A stretch of DNA of 64,000 nucleotides from Mycobacterium marinum (GCF_003391395.1 NZ_CP024190.1:4774001-4838000), one strand, 5' to 3'; counted from the stretch's first letter, positions 1 to 9,788 are shown. Translations and numbers: made by a program. Notes: generated from the letters alone by a model not told the origin.

Positions 1-620
1 CGTGCTAACTTCTTATGCGGCAACCGAGTTCGGCAGCGGCGTGGCCGGCTGGACCCTCGCAGATCACTCGCGATATTGGCACACCAAACGCGGTAGCGTC
101 GGCCGGGCCAACCCGGGTACGCAACTTCGGATCGTCGATACCGACGGCGCCCCGGTCGAGCGGGCTAGCCTGGGCCTACTCGAGGTCAAGCCAGCCCAGT
201 TGGGTGTTTCGGCCCCGTGGGTGCGTACCACCGATGTCGCCCGAATCGACGCGGATGGCTTTGTCTGGATTGTCGGGCGAGCCGATCAGGCGATCATTCG
301 TGGAGGTTTCAAGGTGCTGCCCGACGATGTGCGAGCGGCGTTGGAGAGCCATCCGGCGGTGGCAGCTGCCGCGGTAGTGGGCCGATCCGACCAGCGCCTC
401 GGTCAAACTCCGGTTTGCCATGGTCGAACTGCGCGGTTCCGCCGACATCGGCGGTGCCGAGCTGGTGGAGTATCTGCGAACGCGGTTGTCCGGCTACGAG
501 ATCCCAACCCAGATTTCGATCGTCGCCGAAATTCCGAGAACAGCGTCGGGCAAGCCTGACCTCGGCGCAATCCGGCACTACTTTGGTGCCGCCGGTTCCC
601 GCACGGATCATGGCGGCTGA
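1..620 (+). pseudogene. Acyl-CoA ligase C-terminal part (ligase 1), frameshifted and cut by the window edge
   Basis: The C-terminal third of an ANL-family acyl-CoA synthetase, which activates a carboxylic acid to its CoA thioester via an acyl-adenylate. Frame 2 reads through the hinge and core (TTDVARIDADG, GRADQAIIRGGFKV) to about position 412. The family sequence then continues in frame 3 (AMVELRGSAD, LSGYEIPTQI, PRTASGKPD with the catalytic A10 lysine) to the stop at 618-620. An extra T in the TTT at 414-416 would account for the shift. The N-terminal part lies outside the window. The stop overlaps the start of the next ligase, so the three ligases formed one coupled operon. It is a pseudogene unless the extra base is a sequencing error. 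Confidence 0.8.
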
Positions 621-2208
621 CTGCCCGACGGTCGCGCAGATCCTGCGCCGCCAAGCCCGTTGTCGCCCAGATCACTCGTTCTTGGTGTGCGATAGCGACC
701 GGATCAGCTACGCCTAGGCCGATCTGCGTTCGGCGGAGCTGGCCCGCGGGCTGAGCGCCCTGGGCATCGGCAAGGCAGCACATGTCGGGTTGCTCTACCC
801 GAACGGCTCCGACTTCGTCATCGGGATGCTCGCCGCGGCTCGAATCGGCGCGGTGGTCATCCCGATTTCCACCTTCGTCACGCCCCGGGAGCTGCACGAG
901 CAGCTGGTCGACAGCGACACCCAGATCCTATTGAGCGCCGATACATTCCGCTCCCACGACTACGCGGGCCGATTGAGGCAACTACTTGGCGACACCGGCT
1001 TCGACGGAGAAGATCGGCTGTTCTCGAGGGCAATCCCGCAGTTGCGGACGGCCTGGGTCAGCTATCGTCGCGGGGCACCACGACGTACCCGCAGTATCGA
1101 GTGCGTCTACCGCCTCAGCCAGACCATCGACCCCACAATGCTGCGCGCGCTGGAAGATGACGTCGACGGCTCTGATGTACTGGCGATCGTGTACACGTCG
1201 GGCACCACCAGTGCCCCCAAGGGAGTCGTGCACACCCACAGCGCGCTGTTGAGACATCAGCAGAGTCTCAACGTCATTCGCGGACTGAGCACCGACGACA
1301 AGTTGTTCTGCAACTCGCCATTCTGCTGGATCGGCGGGTTCGCCTTTGGGCTGCTGGCCACACTGCTCGCCGGATCGACACTGGTGTGTTCCAACGCCCA
1401 CGCCGCTACCACCCTTGACCTGCTCGAGCGGGAAAAGCCGACCATGACAAACGGTTTCGCTTCCACAGTTGCACGGCTAGCCAACCATCCTAGCTTTGGT
1501 AGACGGGACCTTTCATCGATGCGCCGCGGCAATCTGTATCCGATCATGGCACCCGAAGCCAGACCGGTAGATCCCGAACTGCGGCACAACATGCTGGGGA
1601 TGACCGAAGCCGGCAGCATCGTGCTGATCAGCGCCGACGAGTCAGACCAGCCCGAATCCCGGCGCGGGTCGTTCGGTAAACCCGCACCCGGGTTCGACAC
1701 CATCATCATCGAGCCCGGCACCGGGGAAGTCGTCAACGTCGGCCAGGTTGGCGAACTGTGCATTCGTGGGCCCTTCGTCATGCAGGGCTACTACAAACGT
1801 AGCCGCGAGGAATGCTTCGATGCCGACGGCTGGTTCCATACCGGCGACTTGGTACGGGCCGACCAAGACGGATACATGTACTTCACCGGCCGTCTGAGCT
1901 CGCTGATCAAAACCGCGGGCGCAAACGTCTCGCCGGCCGAGGTCGAAAGGGCGATCGCCAAGCTGGGCATGGTGGCTCATGTCGTGGGCATCCCCGATCC
2001 CCAGCGCGGACAGGTGGTGGCCGCCGTGCTCGTCGTTGCAGACGGTGTCGGAGCGCTTGACGAGCTGGCGCTGCGCGAACGACTCGAGACGGAGTTGTCG
2101 GCCTACAAGATTCCGACCCGCTTCGCCACCTTGCCCCCCAGCGAGATCCCGCTGCTGTCCAGCGGCAAGGTCGATACGCACCAACTGAAGAAGTGCTTCG
2201 ATGCCTGA
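610..2208 (+). pseudogene. Acyl-CoA ligase (ligase 2) with an in-frame amber stop
   Basis: A full-length ANL acyl-CoA synthetase whose natural start is the ATG at 610. The reading frame is interrupted by TAG at 715-717 (codon 36) and then stays open from 718 to 2208. Core motifs are intact: the P-loop-like IVYTSGTTSAPKG, MLGMTEAG, the hinge GWFHTGDLVRADQDGY, and the C-terminal SSGKVD lysine. Translation could restart at the ATG at 790 but would lose about 60 N-terminal residues. A base substitution to TAG is harder to explain as a homopolymer error than the indels in its neighbours. It overlaps ligase 1 by 11 nt and ligase 3 by 8 nt. The substrate is unknown. Confidence 0.8.
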
Positions 2209-3728
2209 CACCATCGACCACCTGGTGCGGTCGCAGGCCGCCCGGCACGGCGCCAAGCCCATGGTGATCGATCAGGCAAGTCGACTGCGCTACCGCGAAC
2301 TTGATTCGTCCACATCGGATTTGGCTGCGGCATTCATCCAAGCGGGTGTCGGCAAGGGCACTCGCGTTGGCCTGATCATGCCCAACGGTGTGCGCTGGGT
2401 ACAGATCGCGATAGCGCTGACCCGCATCGGTGCGGTGCTGGTTCCGTTGAGCACTTTGTTGCGCCCCCGCGAGTTGGCATCGCAACTTCGTTCGGCCGCG
2501 GTGCAGTTCCTGATCAGCGTGCCGGAGTTCCGTGGCCACCGATACTTCGACGCAGTTGAGTCGGTACCTAAAACCGAACTTCCAGCGTTGCAACGAGTTT
2601 GGGCGGACGACCAAGTCAGCTCTTCCAATGCCGGTGCCCGGGCACTCCGGATGGTCGAGCCGATCGCCAAAACAGTCACCGCGGCGGACACCCTGGTGAT
2701 CATGTTCACCTCGGGCAGCACCGGAGCCCCCAAAGGGGTCCTGCATTCCCATGGAAGCGCTTTGGGCGCGGTGCGATCGGGCCCTGACCGCGCGCCGCAT
2801 CACCTCGGCCACCCGGCTGTATCTGCCGATGCCGTTCTTCTGGGTGGGCGGGTTTGGTGGCGGAATCCTCTCGGCGCTGCTCGCGGGAGCCACCCTGGTG
2901 ACCGGGGCGCGGCCGTTCCCCGAGAACACCTTGCGCCTGCTGGAGGCAGAGCGCGTCACGATGTTTCGTGGGTGGCCTGATCAGGCCGAGGCGCTCGCGC
3001 GGCACCCAAGCAGTGTCGACGTTGACCTTTCGGCTCTGCAGCCCGGCAGCCTACAGGCACTGCTACCACCCGAACGACGTGCCCAGCCCGGGGCACGGGC
3101 GAGGTTGTTCGGCATGACAGAAGCATTCGGACCGTATTGCGGCTACCGCGCCGACACCGATATGCCGCCCACCGCGTGGGGCAGCTGCGGCAAGCCTTTT
3201 CCCGGAATGGAAATCCGCATCGTGGACCCTGAGACCGGCACCCGAGTCCCCGCGGAAACGATAGGCCAGATCCAGATCAGGGGGCCGCACACGCTACGCG
3301 GCCTCTGCCGGCGCAGCCGCGAAGAGGTCTTCACCGCTGATGGCTACTACTGCAGCGGCGATCTCGGCCACCTCGACGCGAACGGCTACCTGTTCTACCA
3401 CGGCAGGTCCGACGACATGTTCAAGGTCAGCGGTGCCACTGTCTACCCCGTGGAGGTCGAAACCGCCTTGCGGACAATTGACGGCGTCTCCAACGCCTTC
3501 GTCACCAACGTGGCTGGCGCCCAGGGACAACGGGTGGCTGCAGCGGTGGTGTGCAGCACCCCGGCACTCACCTCCGAGGACCTCAGAACGTCGGCGGGCC
3601 AGGTGCTGAGCGCCTTCAAGGTTCCGACGGTGTGGCTGCTCTTGGCCGACGACGCTGATATTCCACGCGGCCCGACCGGCAAGGTTGATCTCCAGCGGCT
3701 GCGCGACATGCTGGCCAACACCGCATGA
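2201..3728 (+). pseudogene. Acyl-CoA ligase (ligase 3), frameshifted
   Basis: The third tandem ANL acyl-CoA synthetase. Frame 2 runs from ATG 2201 through IMFTSGSTGAPKGVLHSHG to about 2780. The homologous sequence then continues in frame 3 (LTARRITSATRLYLPMPFFW) through LFGMTEAFG, YYCSGDLGHLDANGY, the hinge, and GPTGKVD to the stop at 3728. One extra C in the CCC at 2782-2784 explains the break. The ATG overlaps the ligase 2 stop (ATGCCTGA). The protein is closely similar in layout to ligase 2, so the three are probably paralogous duplicates. It is a pseudogene unless the extra C is an error. Confidence 0.8.
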
Positions 3729-3764
3729 CGCCTGCGAGCTCCGGCCGATATCTAGGATCCCGGA

Positions 3765-4040
3765 AATGACGTCGGTCGATGTTGCCGTCGACATCGTGAT
3801 CGACGGGACGCACCGTAGTCGCCGAGTACTGCTGCAATCCGGACAACGCCACCCAGTGGTATGCGAACATCAAAGCTGTGCGGTGGCAGATGCCAAAGCC
3901 ACTCGAGTTGGACCCGGCCCACCGATTCGTGATGCGCACGGCCCGGGGCCCGTTGCCGATGCAGACCACTTACGCCTGGACGGACGAGGCGATCTACGCA
4001 GGCGCAAAACGATTCTCCAACATTGACCGCAGCTCGGGTG
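3765..4040 (+). pseudogene. SRPBCC (polyketide cyclase/START-like) gene remnant
   Basis: A decayed SRPBCC-fold gene. It begins MTSVDVAVDIVID in one frame and continues after a shift near 3800 as VVAEYCCNPDNATQWYANI, AVRWQMPKP, then LELDPAHRFVMRTARG and PMQTTYAWTDE. In intact mycobacterial relatives about 20-25 residues lie between the AVRWQ and HRFVMRTA segments; here they are missing. The C-terminal third also degrades after about 4030. Frameshift plus internal deletion make this a true remnant rather than a single read error. It follows the ligase operon on the same strand. Confidence 0.65.
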
Positions 4041-4043
4041 GGG

Positions 4044-4409
4044 CTATCCGACCCGCATCCAGAGTTTGCAGTTCATCGTTTGAAAGGCCGCGACCGTTGG
4101 CGGGATCACCACCGACATCGGCCCCATGGAGGTATTGGTGTCGATGATGTCATCGGTGCTCGCCGCGGGTGTGCTGTGAGTCGACCACGAGCAGGTTGAA
4201 AGCTCCGATACCCGTCCGAAGACCAAGATGAGCGGATTGGCCGGCCCCTCGGTGCGGTAGGTGCCCGGCAGCATGTCGGTGCCGACGAGAAATACCCCAT
4301 TCCCGGGTATCTGATCACCTGGATCGGCAACGGTCGGTGCGGCGAACACGCAGGCTGTCATACAGGCAACAATTCCGGCGGTTGCGCCGGACAAAGACGC
4401 TAGGGCCAT
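4044..4409 (-). CDS. Small exported protein of unknown function
   Basis: A 121-residue protein with an N-terminal hydrophobic stretch (about residues 5-25) ending in an AXA-like region near ADPGD, consistent with Sec export. The mature part of about 95 residues has the motif GTYRTEGP followed by CSWSTHS and ends in NC-W, giving two or more cysteines that could form a disulfide. Similar small exported proteins with a GTYRT...C-W signature are common in actinobacteria and have no assigned function. The ATG is preceded by GGGAGAGGAA at good spacing. It points away from gntR and is not obviously part of the catabolic operon. Confidence 0.6.
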   Translation of the reverse strand: MALASLSGATAGIVACMTACVFAAPTVADPGDQIPGNGVFLVGTDMLPGTYRTEGPANPLILVFGRVSELSTCSWSTHSTPAASTDDIIDTNTSMGPMSVVIPPTVAAFQTMNCKLWMRVG

Positions 4410-4605
4410 GGTGTTCCTCTCCCGGTAGCGTTGCCCGCCCTATACGAAGCGTATTCCCCGACGCACTCGGGCAACAACAGATCGCACCAAACTGGGTGCG
4501 GATATTCGACCGGACCCAGCAAACACCACACCGGGGCAGCAACCGGCAGGCCTGGCGCGCGAAGGGTGACCCTCCCGTCCGGCCCACGGGGCCGAGCCAG
4601 CACCG

Positions 4606-5319
4606 CTAGCCCCCTCGGGCCCGCTCGGCCGCGGACCCGGACGGCGCCGACTCCGCAACCACTCCCCGGGCGATGAGATGGTCGATCAACGGAACTGCGC
4701 TGGAGGCGAGGTGTTCTGACATCGCGGTTCGGGCAGCCTTGTCATCGTGTTTCTTCAGCGCCACCAACACCCTCCGATGGTCTTTGACCGCCCGGGCGGG
4801 CCAGTGCTCGATGCCGGGGAACACCGATTCGGGTTGGTAGCGGGTGATCTGTGACATCAGTTGGGAGAGCCGCGGAGAATCCGCAGCAAGATTGATGGCG
4901 CGGTGGAACTCGTGGTTCAACCGGACCGTCCGCTCGTCGTCGTCAGCGGCGTAGGCTTCCTCGAGCTGCGCTTGTATCTGCTGCAGTTCAGCTAGCTGCG
5001 CGGCGCCGATGTTGATCGCGGCCCGCGCCGCCAGCTCGCCGCCAACGTGAGCCTGCACATATGCGACATCGGCAAGGTCGCGCTTGGTCAGCGGCAACAC
5101 CACGAAGCCGCGATGCGGCTGTTGGGCAACCAGGCCTTCGGCGCGAAGTGCGAACAGCGCCTCACGCACCGGTGTGACACTAATCCCCAACTCGGCCGCT
5201 AACTGGTCCAGCCGTATGTATTTGCCCGCGGCGTAGTTGCCTTCGTATATCCTCTTGCGGACGTATCGCGCAACGTCGTCAGAAAGTTGTGGCCGCGCCG
5301 CGAATTCCGGATCAGTCAT
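4606..5319 (-). CDS. GntR/FadR-family transcriptional regulator (FCD domain)
   Basis: A winged-helix regulator of the FadR/VanR branch of GntR. The N-terminal 75 residues hold the DNA-binding domain (LDQLAAELGISVTPVREALF, then GLVAQQPHRGFVV). The C-terminal helical FCD domain has metal/ligand-site residues in LNHEFHRAI, VKDHRRVL and SEHL. I start it at ATG 5319 (MTDPEF); the frame stays open upstream into the fadE gene, but that extension has no family similarity. It is the last gene of the leftward operon that starts with the SDR at 9724, so it probably autoregulates that operon through the palindrome at 9770-9788. The effector is likely an acyl-CoA or carboxylate handled by the cluster. Confidence 0.85.
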   Translation of the reverse strand: MTDPEFAARPQLSDDVARYVRKRIYEGNYAAGKYIRLDQLAAELGISVTPVREALFALRAEGLVAQQPHRGFVVLPLTKRDLADVAYVQAHVGGELAARAAINIGAAQLAELQQIQAQLEEAYAADDDERTVRLNHEFHRAINLAADSPRLSQLMSQITRYQPESVFPGIEHWPARAVKDHRRVLVALKKHDDKAARTAMSEHLASSAVPLIDHLIARGVVAESAPSGSAAERARGG

Positions 5320-5332
5320 CGCCCTACTAGCC

Positions 5333-6526
5333 CTACTCTCGGTACTCGTGCAGTAGCCGCTTGCTGATGATGGACTTCTGAATTTCGCTGGTGCCCTCGC
5401 CGATGAGCAGGAATGGTGCATCACGCATCAGCCGCTCGATCTCGTACTCCTTTGAGTATCCGTAGCCGCCGTGGATGCGGAAGCTCTGCTGGGTGACTTC
5501 CGAACAATATTCGCTGGCAAGATATTTAGCCATTCCAGCCGCGACGTCATTGCGCTCACCGGAGTCCTTCAGCCGTGCCGCGTGGACCATCATCAGGTGT
5601 GCCGCCTCGACCTTGGTCGCCATCTCGGCCAACTGGAATGAAATGGCCTGGTGCTCGGCGATCGGCTTGCCGAAGGTGTGGCGTTGCTGCGCGTAGCGAA
5701 CCGCCAGCTCGAAGGCGCGCAGGCCAACCCCGCAGGCTCGCGCCGATACGTTCACCCGGCCGACCTCGATTCCGTCCATCATCTGAAAGAAACCCTGTCC
5801 CGGGGTGCCACCGAGGATGTCGTCAGCGGTTGCCCGATAGCCATCGAATATGAGTTCGGTGGTATCGATGCCTTTGTAGCCCAGCTTGTCGATTTTTCCC
5901 GGAATTGTCAGGCCCGGCAACACTTCCCCGAACCCGGTTGGCTTCTCGACCAGAAATGCGGTCAGGTTGCGGTGCGGCTGGGCAGCGCCTTCGTCGGTTC
6001 GCACCAGCACCGCTACCAATGTCGAACTGCCACCGTTGGTCAGCCACATCTTCTGCCCGTCAATGGTGTAGTTGCCGTCCGCGCCGCGCGTGGCCCGGGT
6101 GCGGATCGCGGCAACATCGGAGCCCAGTTCGGGCTCTGACATCGAGAACGCACCGCGGGACTCCCCGGTGGCCATCCGCGGCAGAAAGCGTTGCCGCTGC
6201 TCCTCGGTGCCATGCTGGCGCAGCATGTAGGCCACGATGAAGTGGGTGTTGAGCACACCTGACACGCTCATCCAGCCACGGGCCAGCTCCTCCACGCACA
6301 ACGCGTAGGTCAGCAGCGACTCGCCCAGCCCGCCGTACTGCTCCGGAATCATCAGGCCGAAAAGGCCGATGGAACGCATCTGCTCGACAATCTCGTGCGG
6401 ATAGGCATCCTTGCGTTCCAGCTCGGACGCGTTGGGAATCACTTCCTTGTCGACGAATTGCCGTACCGTCGCGACAATCTCGGCCTGTAGTTCGGTTAGG
6501 CCCAGTGTCTGAGCGAGTTTGGTCAC
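5333..6526 (-). CDS. Acyl-CoA dehydrogenase (FadE family)
   Basis: A 397-residue FAD-dependent acyl-CoA dehydrogenase that introduces the alpha-beta double bond in acyl-CoA. The three ACAD domains are present: an N-terminal helical domain (LFGLMIPEQYGGLG), a beta domain with FSMSEPELGSD and KMWLTNGG, and a C-terminal helical domain with RHTFGKPI, IHGGYGYSKEY and the base-region IGEGTSEIQ. Length is normal for the family. Its start overlaps the end of the CoA-transferase gene by 4 nt, so the two are translationally coupled. It works with the thiolase and the SDR of the same operon. Which chain it oxidises cannot be read from sequence. Confidence 0.9.
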   Translation of the reverse strand: MTKLAQTLGLTELQAEIVATVRQFVDKEVIPNASELERKDAYPHEIVEQMRSIGLFGLMIPEQYGGLGESLLTYALCVEELARGWMSVSGVLNTHFIVAYMLRQHGTEEQRQRFLPRMATGESRGAFSMSEPELGSDVAAIRTRATRGADGNYTIDGQKMWLTNGGSSTLVAVLVRTDEGAAQPHRNLTAFLVEKPTGFGEVLPGLTIPGKIDKLGYKGIDTTELIFDGYRATADDILGGTPGQGFFQMMDGIEVGRVNVSARACGVGLRAFELAVRYAQQRHTFGKPIAEHQAISFQLAEMATKVEAAHLMMVHAARLKDSGERNDVAAGMAKYLASEYCSEVTQQSFRIHGGYGYSKEYEIERLMRDAPFLLIGEGTSEIQKSIISKRLLHEYRE

Positions 6527-7752
6527 GCGTACTCCTTATCTTGCTGGCCGTCTGGACCGCCGATCGTCTTGGCGCTGGCCAAACGGGCGATATCTGCCGT
6601 CGTCAAACCCAGGTACTCGGTCAACACGTCGGCGGTGTGTTCTCCGAGCGCCGGGGCGGGCGCACCTGCGGGGTGACACCCGTCGAAAGCGGTCGGCAGG
6701 CCCGGAGCAAGGTAGTCCCCCACACCGGGCTGGCTCAGTTGAGAAAACAACGGGTTGGCAGTCACTTTCGGATCGGCTGCCACCTCCGCGAAAGTTCGGT
6801 ACCGCTCGAAGAGCACAGTCGTGGCTGACAATGCCGCGCCGATCTGCTCGGCCGTGTGATCGGCGAACCAGGCGGCGAACAGACCATTGAGCACGCTGCG
6901 GTATCGGTATCGATCGCCTTCGGCATCGAAGTCCACCCCCAGCGCCTCGGCCAGCGCCGTTACCGCCGGACCGGTGCCGGTCACGTCGACCAGATCGCGA
7001 AAGTGCCGACGGGTCAGCGTGATGACCATGAACGATGTCCCGTCGCGGCTGGCGAAGTCCTGGCCGTACTGGCCGTAGATGGAGTTACCCAGCCGCTCAC
7101 GCTGGGTACCGTTGACCTGCGGCTCGGTCAGCAGGCCCAGGTTTCCCGCCGTGGCCAGCGCCACGTCCTCCAACGCCAAACTGATCTGAGCTCCCGCCCC
7201 GGTCTGGTCGCGGCGGCGCAGCGCGGCAACCACGGCGAGCGCGGCGTAGAGCCCACAACTAACGTCCCACGCGGGCAGCACATGGTTGATCGGGCCGGCA
7301 TGGTCGGCCGGACCGGTGACGAGCGGGAATCCGGTCGCCGCGTTGACGGTGTAGTCCACCCCGGTACCGCCGTCTCGCCGTCCCAGCAACTGCAGATGGA
7401 TGACGTCAGAACGCGTGGCGGCCAATACTTCGTGGCTGAGCCAGGGCAGGCTGGCATTGGTCACCACGACTCCGTCGCCTTCCAGGACGAGGCGCTGGAC
7501 CAGCCGCTGTCCTGCTGCCGAGCGCAGATCGATGGTGGCCGAACGCTTGCCCTTGTTCAGCCCGGTCCAGTAGATCGATGTGCCGCTGGCCGCCAGGGGC
7601 CAGCGGCCGATATCGGAGGCACCGCCGATCGGGTCGACGCGGATAACCTGCGCACCCAGCTGGCTCAGCGTCATGCCGCACAGCGGCGCCGCGACGAAGC
7701 TGGATACCTCTACAACGCTAATGCCGCTCAGCGGCAAGTCCGGCCCAGGCAT
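6523..7752 (-). CDS. CaiB/BaiF family (class III) CoA transferase
   Basis: A 409-residue class III CoA transferase. It moves CoA between carboxylic acids, usually via an enzyme-bound aspartyl intermediate. The N-terminal Rossmann region has the family pattern GISVVEVSSFVAAPLCGM and the middle has the WTGLNKGKRS segment. The start ATG at 7752 (MPGPDLPLSG) lies right after the thiolase stop at 7755; the open frame upstream overlaps the thiolase and is not family-like. In this cluster it probably provides the CoA-activation step, which is interesting because the three neighbouring CoA ligases are broken. Substrate unknown. Confidence 0.85.
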   Translation of the reverse strand: MPGPDLPLSGISVVEVSSFVAAPLCGMTLSQLGAQVIRVDPIGGASDIGRWPLAASGTSIYWTGLNKGKRSATIDLRSAAGQRLVQRLVLEGDGVVVTNASLPWLSHEVLAATRSDVIHLQLLGRRDGGTGVDYTVNAATGFPLVTGPADHAGPINHVLPAWDVSCGLYAALAVVAALRRRDQTGAGAQISLALEDVALATAGNLGLLTEPQVNGTQRERLGNSIYGQYGQDFASRDGTSFMVITLTRRHFRDLVDVTGTGPAVTALAEALGVDFDAEGDRYRYRSVLNGLFAAWFADHTAEQIGAALSATTVLFERYRTFAEVAADPKVTANPLFSQLSQPGVGDYLAPGLPTAFDGCHPAGAPAPALGEHTADVLTEYLGLTTADIARLASAKTIGGPDGQQDKEYA

Positions 7753-7754
7753 GG

Positions 7755-8978
7755 CTACCCGACCCGCTCGAAGATCGCCGCCAGGCCCTGGCCGCCACCG
7801 ATACACATCGTCTCCAGCCCGTAGCGCGCCTGACGGCGAGTGAGTTCACGAGCCAGGGTGGCCAGCATTCTGGCACCGGTCGCGCCCACCGGGTGGCCCA
7901 GCGAAATACCCGACCCGTGCACGTTGGTTCGGTCGCGGTCGGCGGCGCCGAAGTTCCATTCCCGCATCACCGCGAGCGCTTGGGCGGCAAACGCCTCGTT
8001 GAGTTCGATCAGATCGATGTCGGCCAAGCGCAGAGCCGCCTTGGCGAGCGCGGCCTCGGTGGCTGGTACCGGACCGATGCCCATGACGTCGGGCGCCACC
8101 CCGGCCAGGCCCCAGGACACCAAACGCACCAAAGGTCTCAGCCCGTACTCGTCGGCCTTCTCCGGTGTGGTCACCACGCACATCGATGCGGCGTCGTTTT
8201 GCCCGCTGGCATTGCCCGCCGTCACCGTCGCTTCGGGATCATCTTGGTGCAGAATGGGTTTGAGCCCGCTCAGGGCCTCCACCGAGGTGTCGGCGCGTGG
8301 ATGTTCGTCGGTGTCGATCAATTCCTCGCCTTGGCGCGTTCGCACCGGAACGGCAATGGTCTCCTCGGCGAAAATTCCATCCTTCTGGGCTGCGACCGCA
8401 CGCTGATGCGATGTCACCGCCAGCTCGTCTTGCTCCAAACGCGAAATACCGTACTGACGCCGTAGATTCTCGGCGGTCTCCAGCATCCCGCCCGGCACCG
8501 GGTAGTTTCTTCCCCCCGCGGTGACGCGGCCGCGAGCCAGTGCGTCGTGCACGCGTATTCCGCCGCGGGCACCGCCCCAGCGCATATCGGTGGAATAGAA
8601 AGTGACATTGCTCATGCTTTCGCAGCCTCCGGCAACGACGAGGTCGCTATCGCCGCTGCTGACTTGCTGGCAGGCCTGAATCACCGCTTGTAGCCCGGAT
8701 CCGCAGCGCCGATCGACCTGCATACCGGGAACCGTCACCGGCAGGCCGGCATCCAGCGCCACCACCCGTCCGATGGCCGGGGCCTCGCTGCTGGGGTAGC
8801 AGTGCCCGAGGATCACATCCCCGACCGCAGCGGGCGCCAGGCCGGTGCGATCAAGCAGTCCGCGCAGCGCGACGACGCCCAGATCAACAGCGCTGTGTGA
8901 CTTGAACATTCCGCCGTAGCGACCGATCGGTGTGCGGACGGGTTCGCAGATGACAGCCTGGCGCATAGCGGCACTCAT
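7755..8978 (-). CDS. Acetyl-CoA acetyltransferase / 3-ketoacyl-CoA thiolase
   Basis: A 407-residue thiolase that cleaves 3-ketoacyl-CoA with CoA. It has the nucleophilic cysteine in DRRCGSGLQ, the NEAFAAQ motif, the catalytic histidine in GHPVGATGAR and the second cysteine in CIGGGQG, so it should be active. Its start overlaps the end of the SDR gene by 4 nt. It belongs to the leftward beta-oxidation-like operon. The sequence is not close to M. tuberculosis FadA5 or FadA6 as far as I can recall them, so I give no symbol. Confidence 0.88.
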   Translation of the reverse strand: MSAAMRQAVICEPVRTPIGRYGGMFKSHSAVDLGVVALRGLLDRTGLAPAAVGDVILGHCYPSSEAPAIGRVVALDAGLPVTVPGMQVDRRCGSGLQAVIQACQQVSSGDSDLVVAGGCESMSNVTFYSTDMRWGGARGGIRVHDALARGRVTAGGRNYPVPGGMLETAENLRRQYGISRLEQDELAVTSHQRAVAAQKDGIFAEETIAVPVRTRQGEELIDTDEHPRADTSVEALSGLKPILHQDDPEATVTAGNASGQNDAASMCVVTTPEKADEYGLRPLVRLVSWGLAGVAPDVMGIGPVPATEAALAKAALRLADIDLIELNEAFAAQALAVMREWNFGAADRDRTNVHGSGISLGHPVGATGARMLATLARELTRRQARYGLETMCIGGGQGLAAIFERVG

Positions 8979-9724
8979 ATGAACCGTCCTCCCGTCACGT
9001 CCAGCACGGTGCCGGTCATATACGAGGACAGATCGCAGGCCAAAAACAAGGCAACACTAGCGACTTCGCTGGGTTCGCCGGCTCGCCCCATCGGCACTTC
9101 AGCCAACTTCTGGTCCCAGATACGTTGCGGCATGGCTTCTGTCATCGCCGAGCGGATCAAGCCCGGAGCGATGGCATTGACCCGGACACCGACGTGGGCG
9201 AGTTCTTTGGCGGCCGCCTTGGTCATCCCGACGATCCCGGCTTTGGCGGCGGAGTAGTTGGTCTGGCCGACCATCCCCACCTTGCCCGACACCGACGACA
9301 TATTGACGATTGCGCCGCGCTTGTTTTCACGCATGATGGCCGCGGCCAGCCGGATGCCGTTCCAGGTGCCCTTCAGGTCCACATCGATGACCTGATCGAA
9401 CTGCTCCTCGGTCATTTTGCGCATCGTCGCGTCACGAGTGATGCCGGCGTTGTTGACCATGATGTCCAAGCCACCGAACCGTTCCAGCGCGGTCTGCAGC
9501 AGCGTCTCGACCTCGTCGGCCTTGGTCACGTCACACCGCACCGCCACCGCGACCTCCCCGCCGCCCAACTGCTTGGCCGCGGCCTCAGTCGCCTCGAGGT
9601 TCACATCACCAAGGACTACCCGAGCACCCTCGGAAACGAACCGCTCCGCGATCGCCAAGCCCAAGCCCTGGGCCCCACCGGTAACTACCGCGATCTGACC
9701 GTTCAGCAACGACACCGACATCAC
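8975..9724 (-). CDS. FabG-like short-chain dehydrogenase/reductase
   Basis: A 249-residue SDR that oxidises or reduces a hydroxy/ketoacyl substrate with NAD(P). It has the cofactor motif TGGAQGLGLA, the NNAG motif, the catalytic serine in VNMSSVSG and the YSAAK active site. Asp in LGDVN after the second strand suggests NAD rather than NADP. It is the first gene of the leftward operon SDR-thiolase-CaiB-FadE-GntR and most likely serves as the 3-hydroxyacyl-CoA dehydrogenase of the pathway. Two adjacent ATG codons (9724, 9721) are both possible starts. Confidence 0.88.
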   Translation of the reverse strand: MMSVSLLNGQIAVVTGGAQGLGLAIAERFVSEGARVVLGDVNLEATEAAAKQLGGGEVAVAVRCDVTKADEVETLLQTALERFGGLDIMVNNAGITRDATMRKMTEEQFDQVIDVDLKGTWNGIRLAAAIMRENKRGAIVNMSSVSGKVGMVGQTNYSAAKAGIVGMTKAAAKELAHVGVRVNAIAPGLIRSAMTEAMPQRIWDQKLAEVPMGRAGEPSEVASVALFLACDLSSYMTGTVLDVTGGRFI

Positions 9725-9769
9725 ACTTCCCTACGTCTTCTGGCCCTCGGAGGGCTCGGTCAGTCAAAT

Positions 9770-9788
9770 ATCATATTTCATATATGAT
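9770..9788. promoter_or_regulatory. Candidate GntR/FadR operator between the divergent SDR and FadE genes
   Basis: ATCATATTTCATATATGAT is an AT-rich near-palindrome (ATCATAT on one side, ATATGAT on the other) in an otherwise GC-rich genome. It sits in the 115-bp gap between the divergent SDR (start 9724) and FadE (start 9840) genes, where a local GntR repressor would be expected to bind and control both operons. Confidence 0.55.

Noticed and set aside
1907..2959. 350-codon minus-strand frame
   Set aside because: Opposite strand of the ligase genes, arginine-rich and low-information as typical of GC-rich antisense frames.
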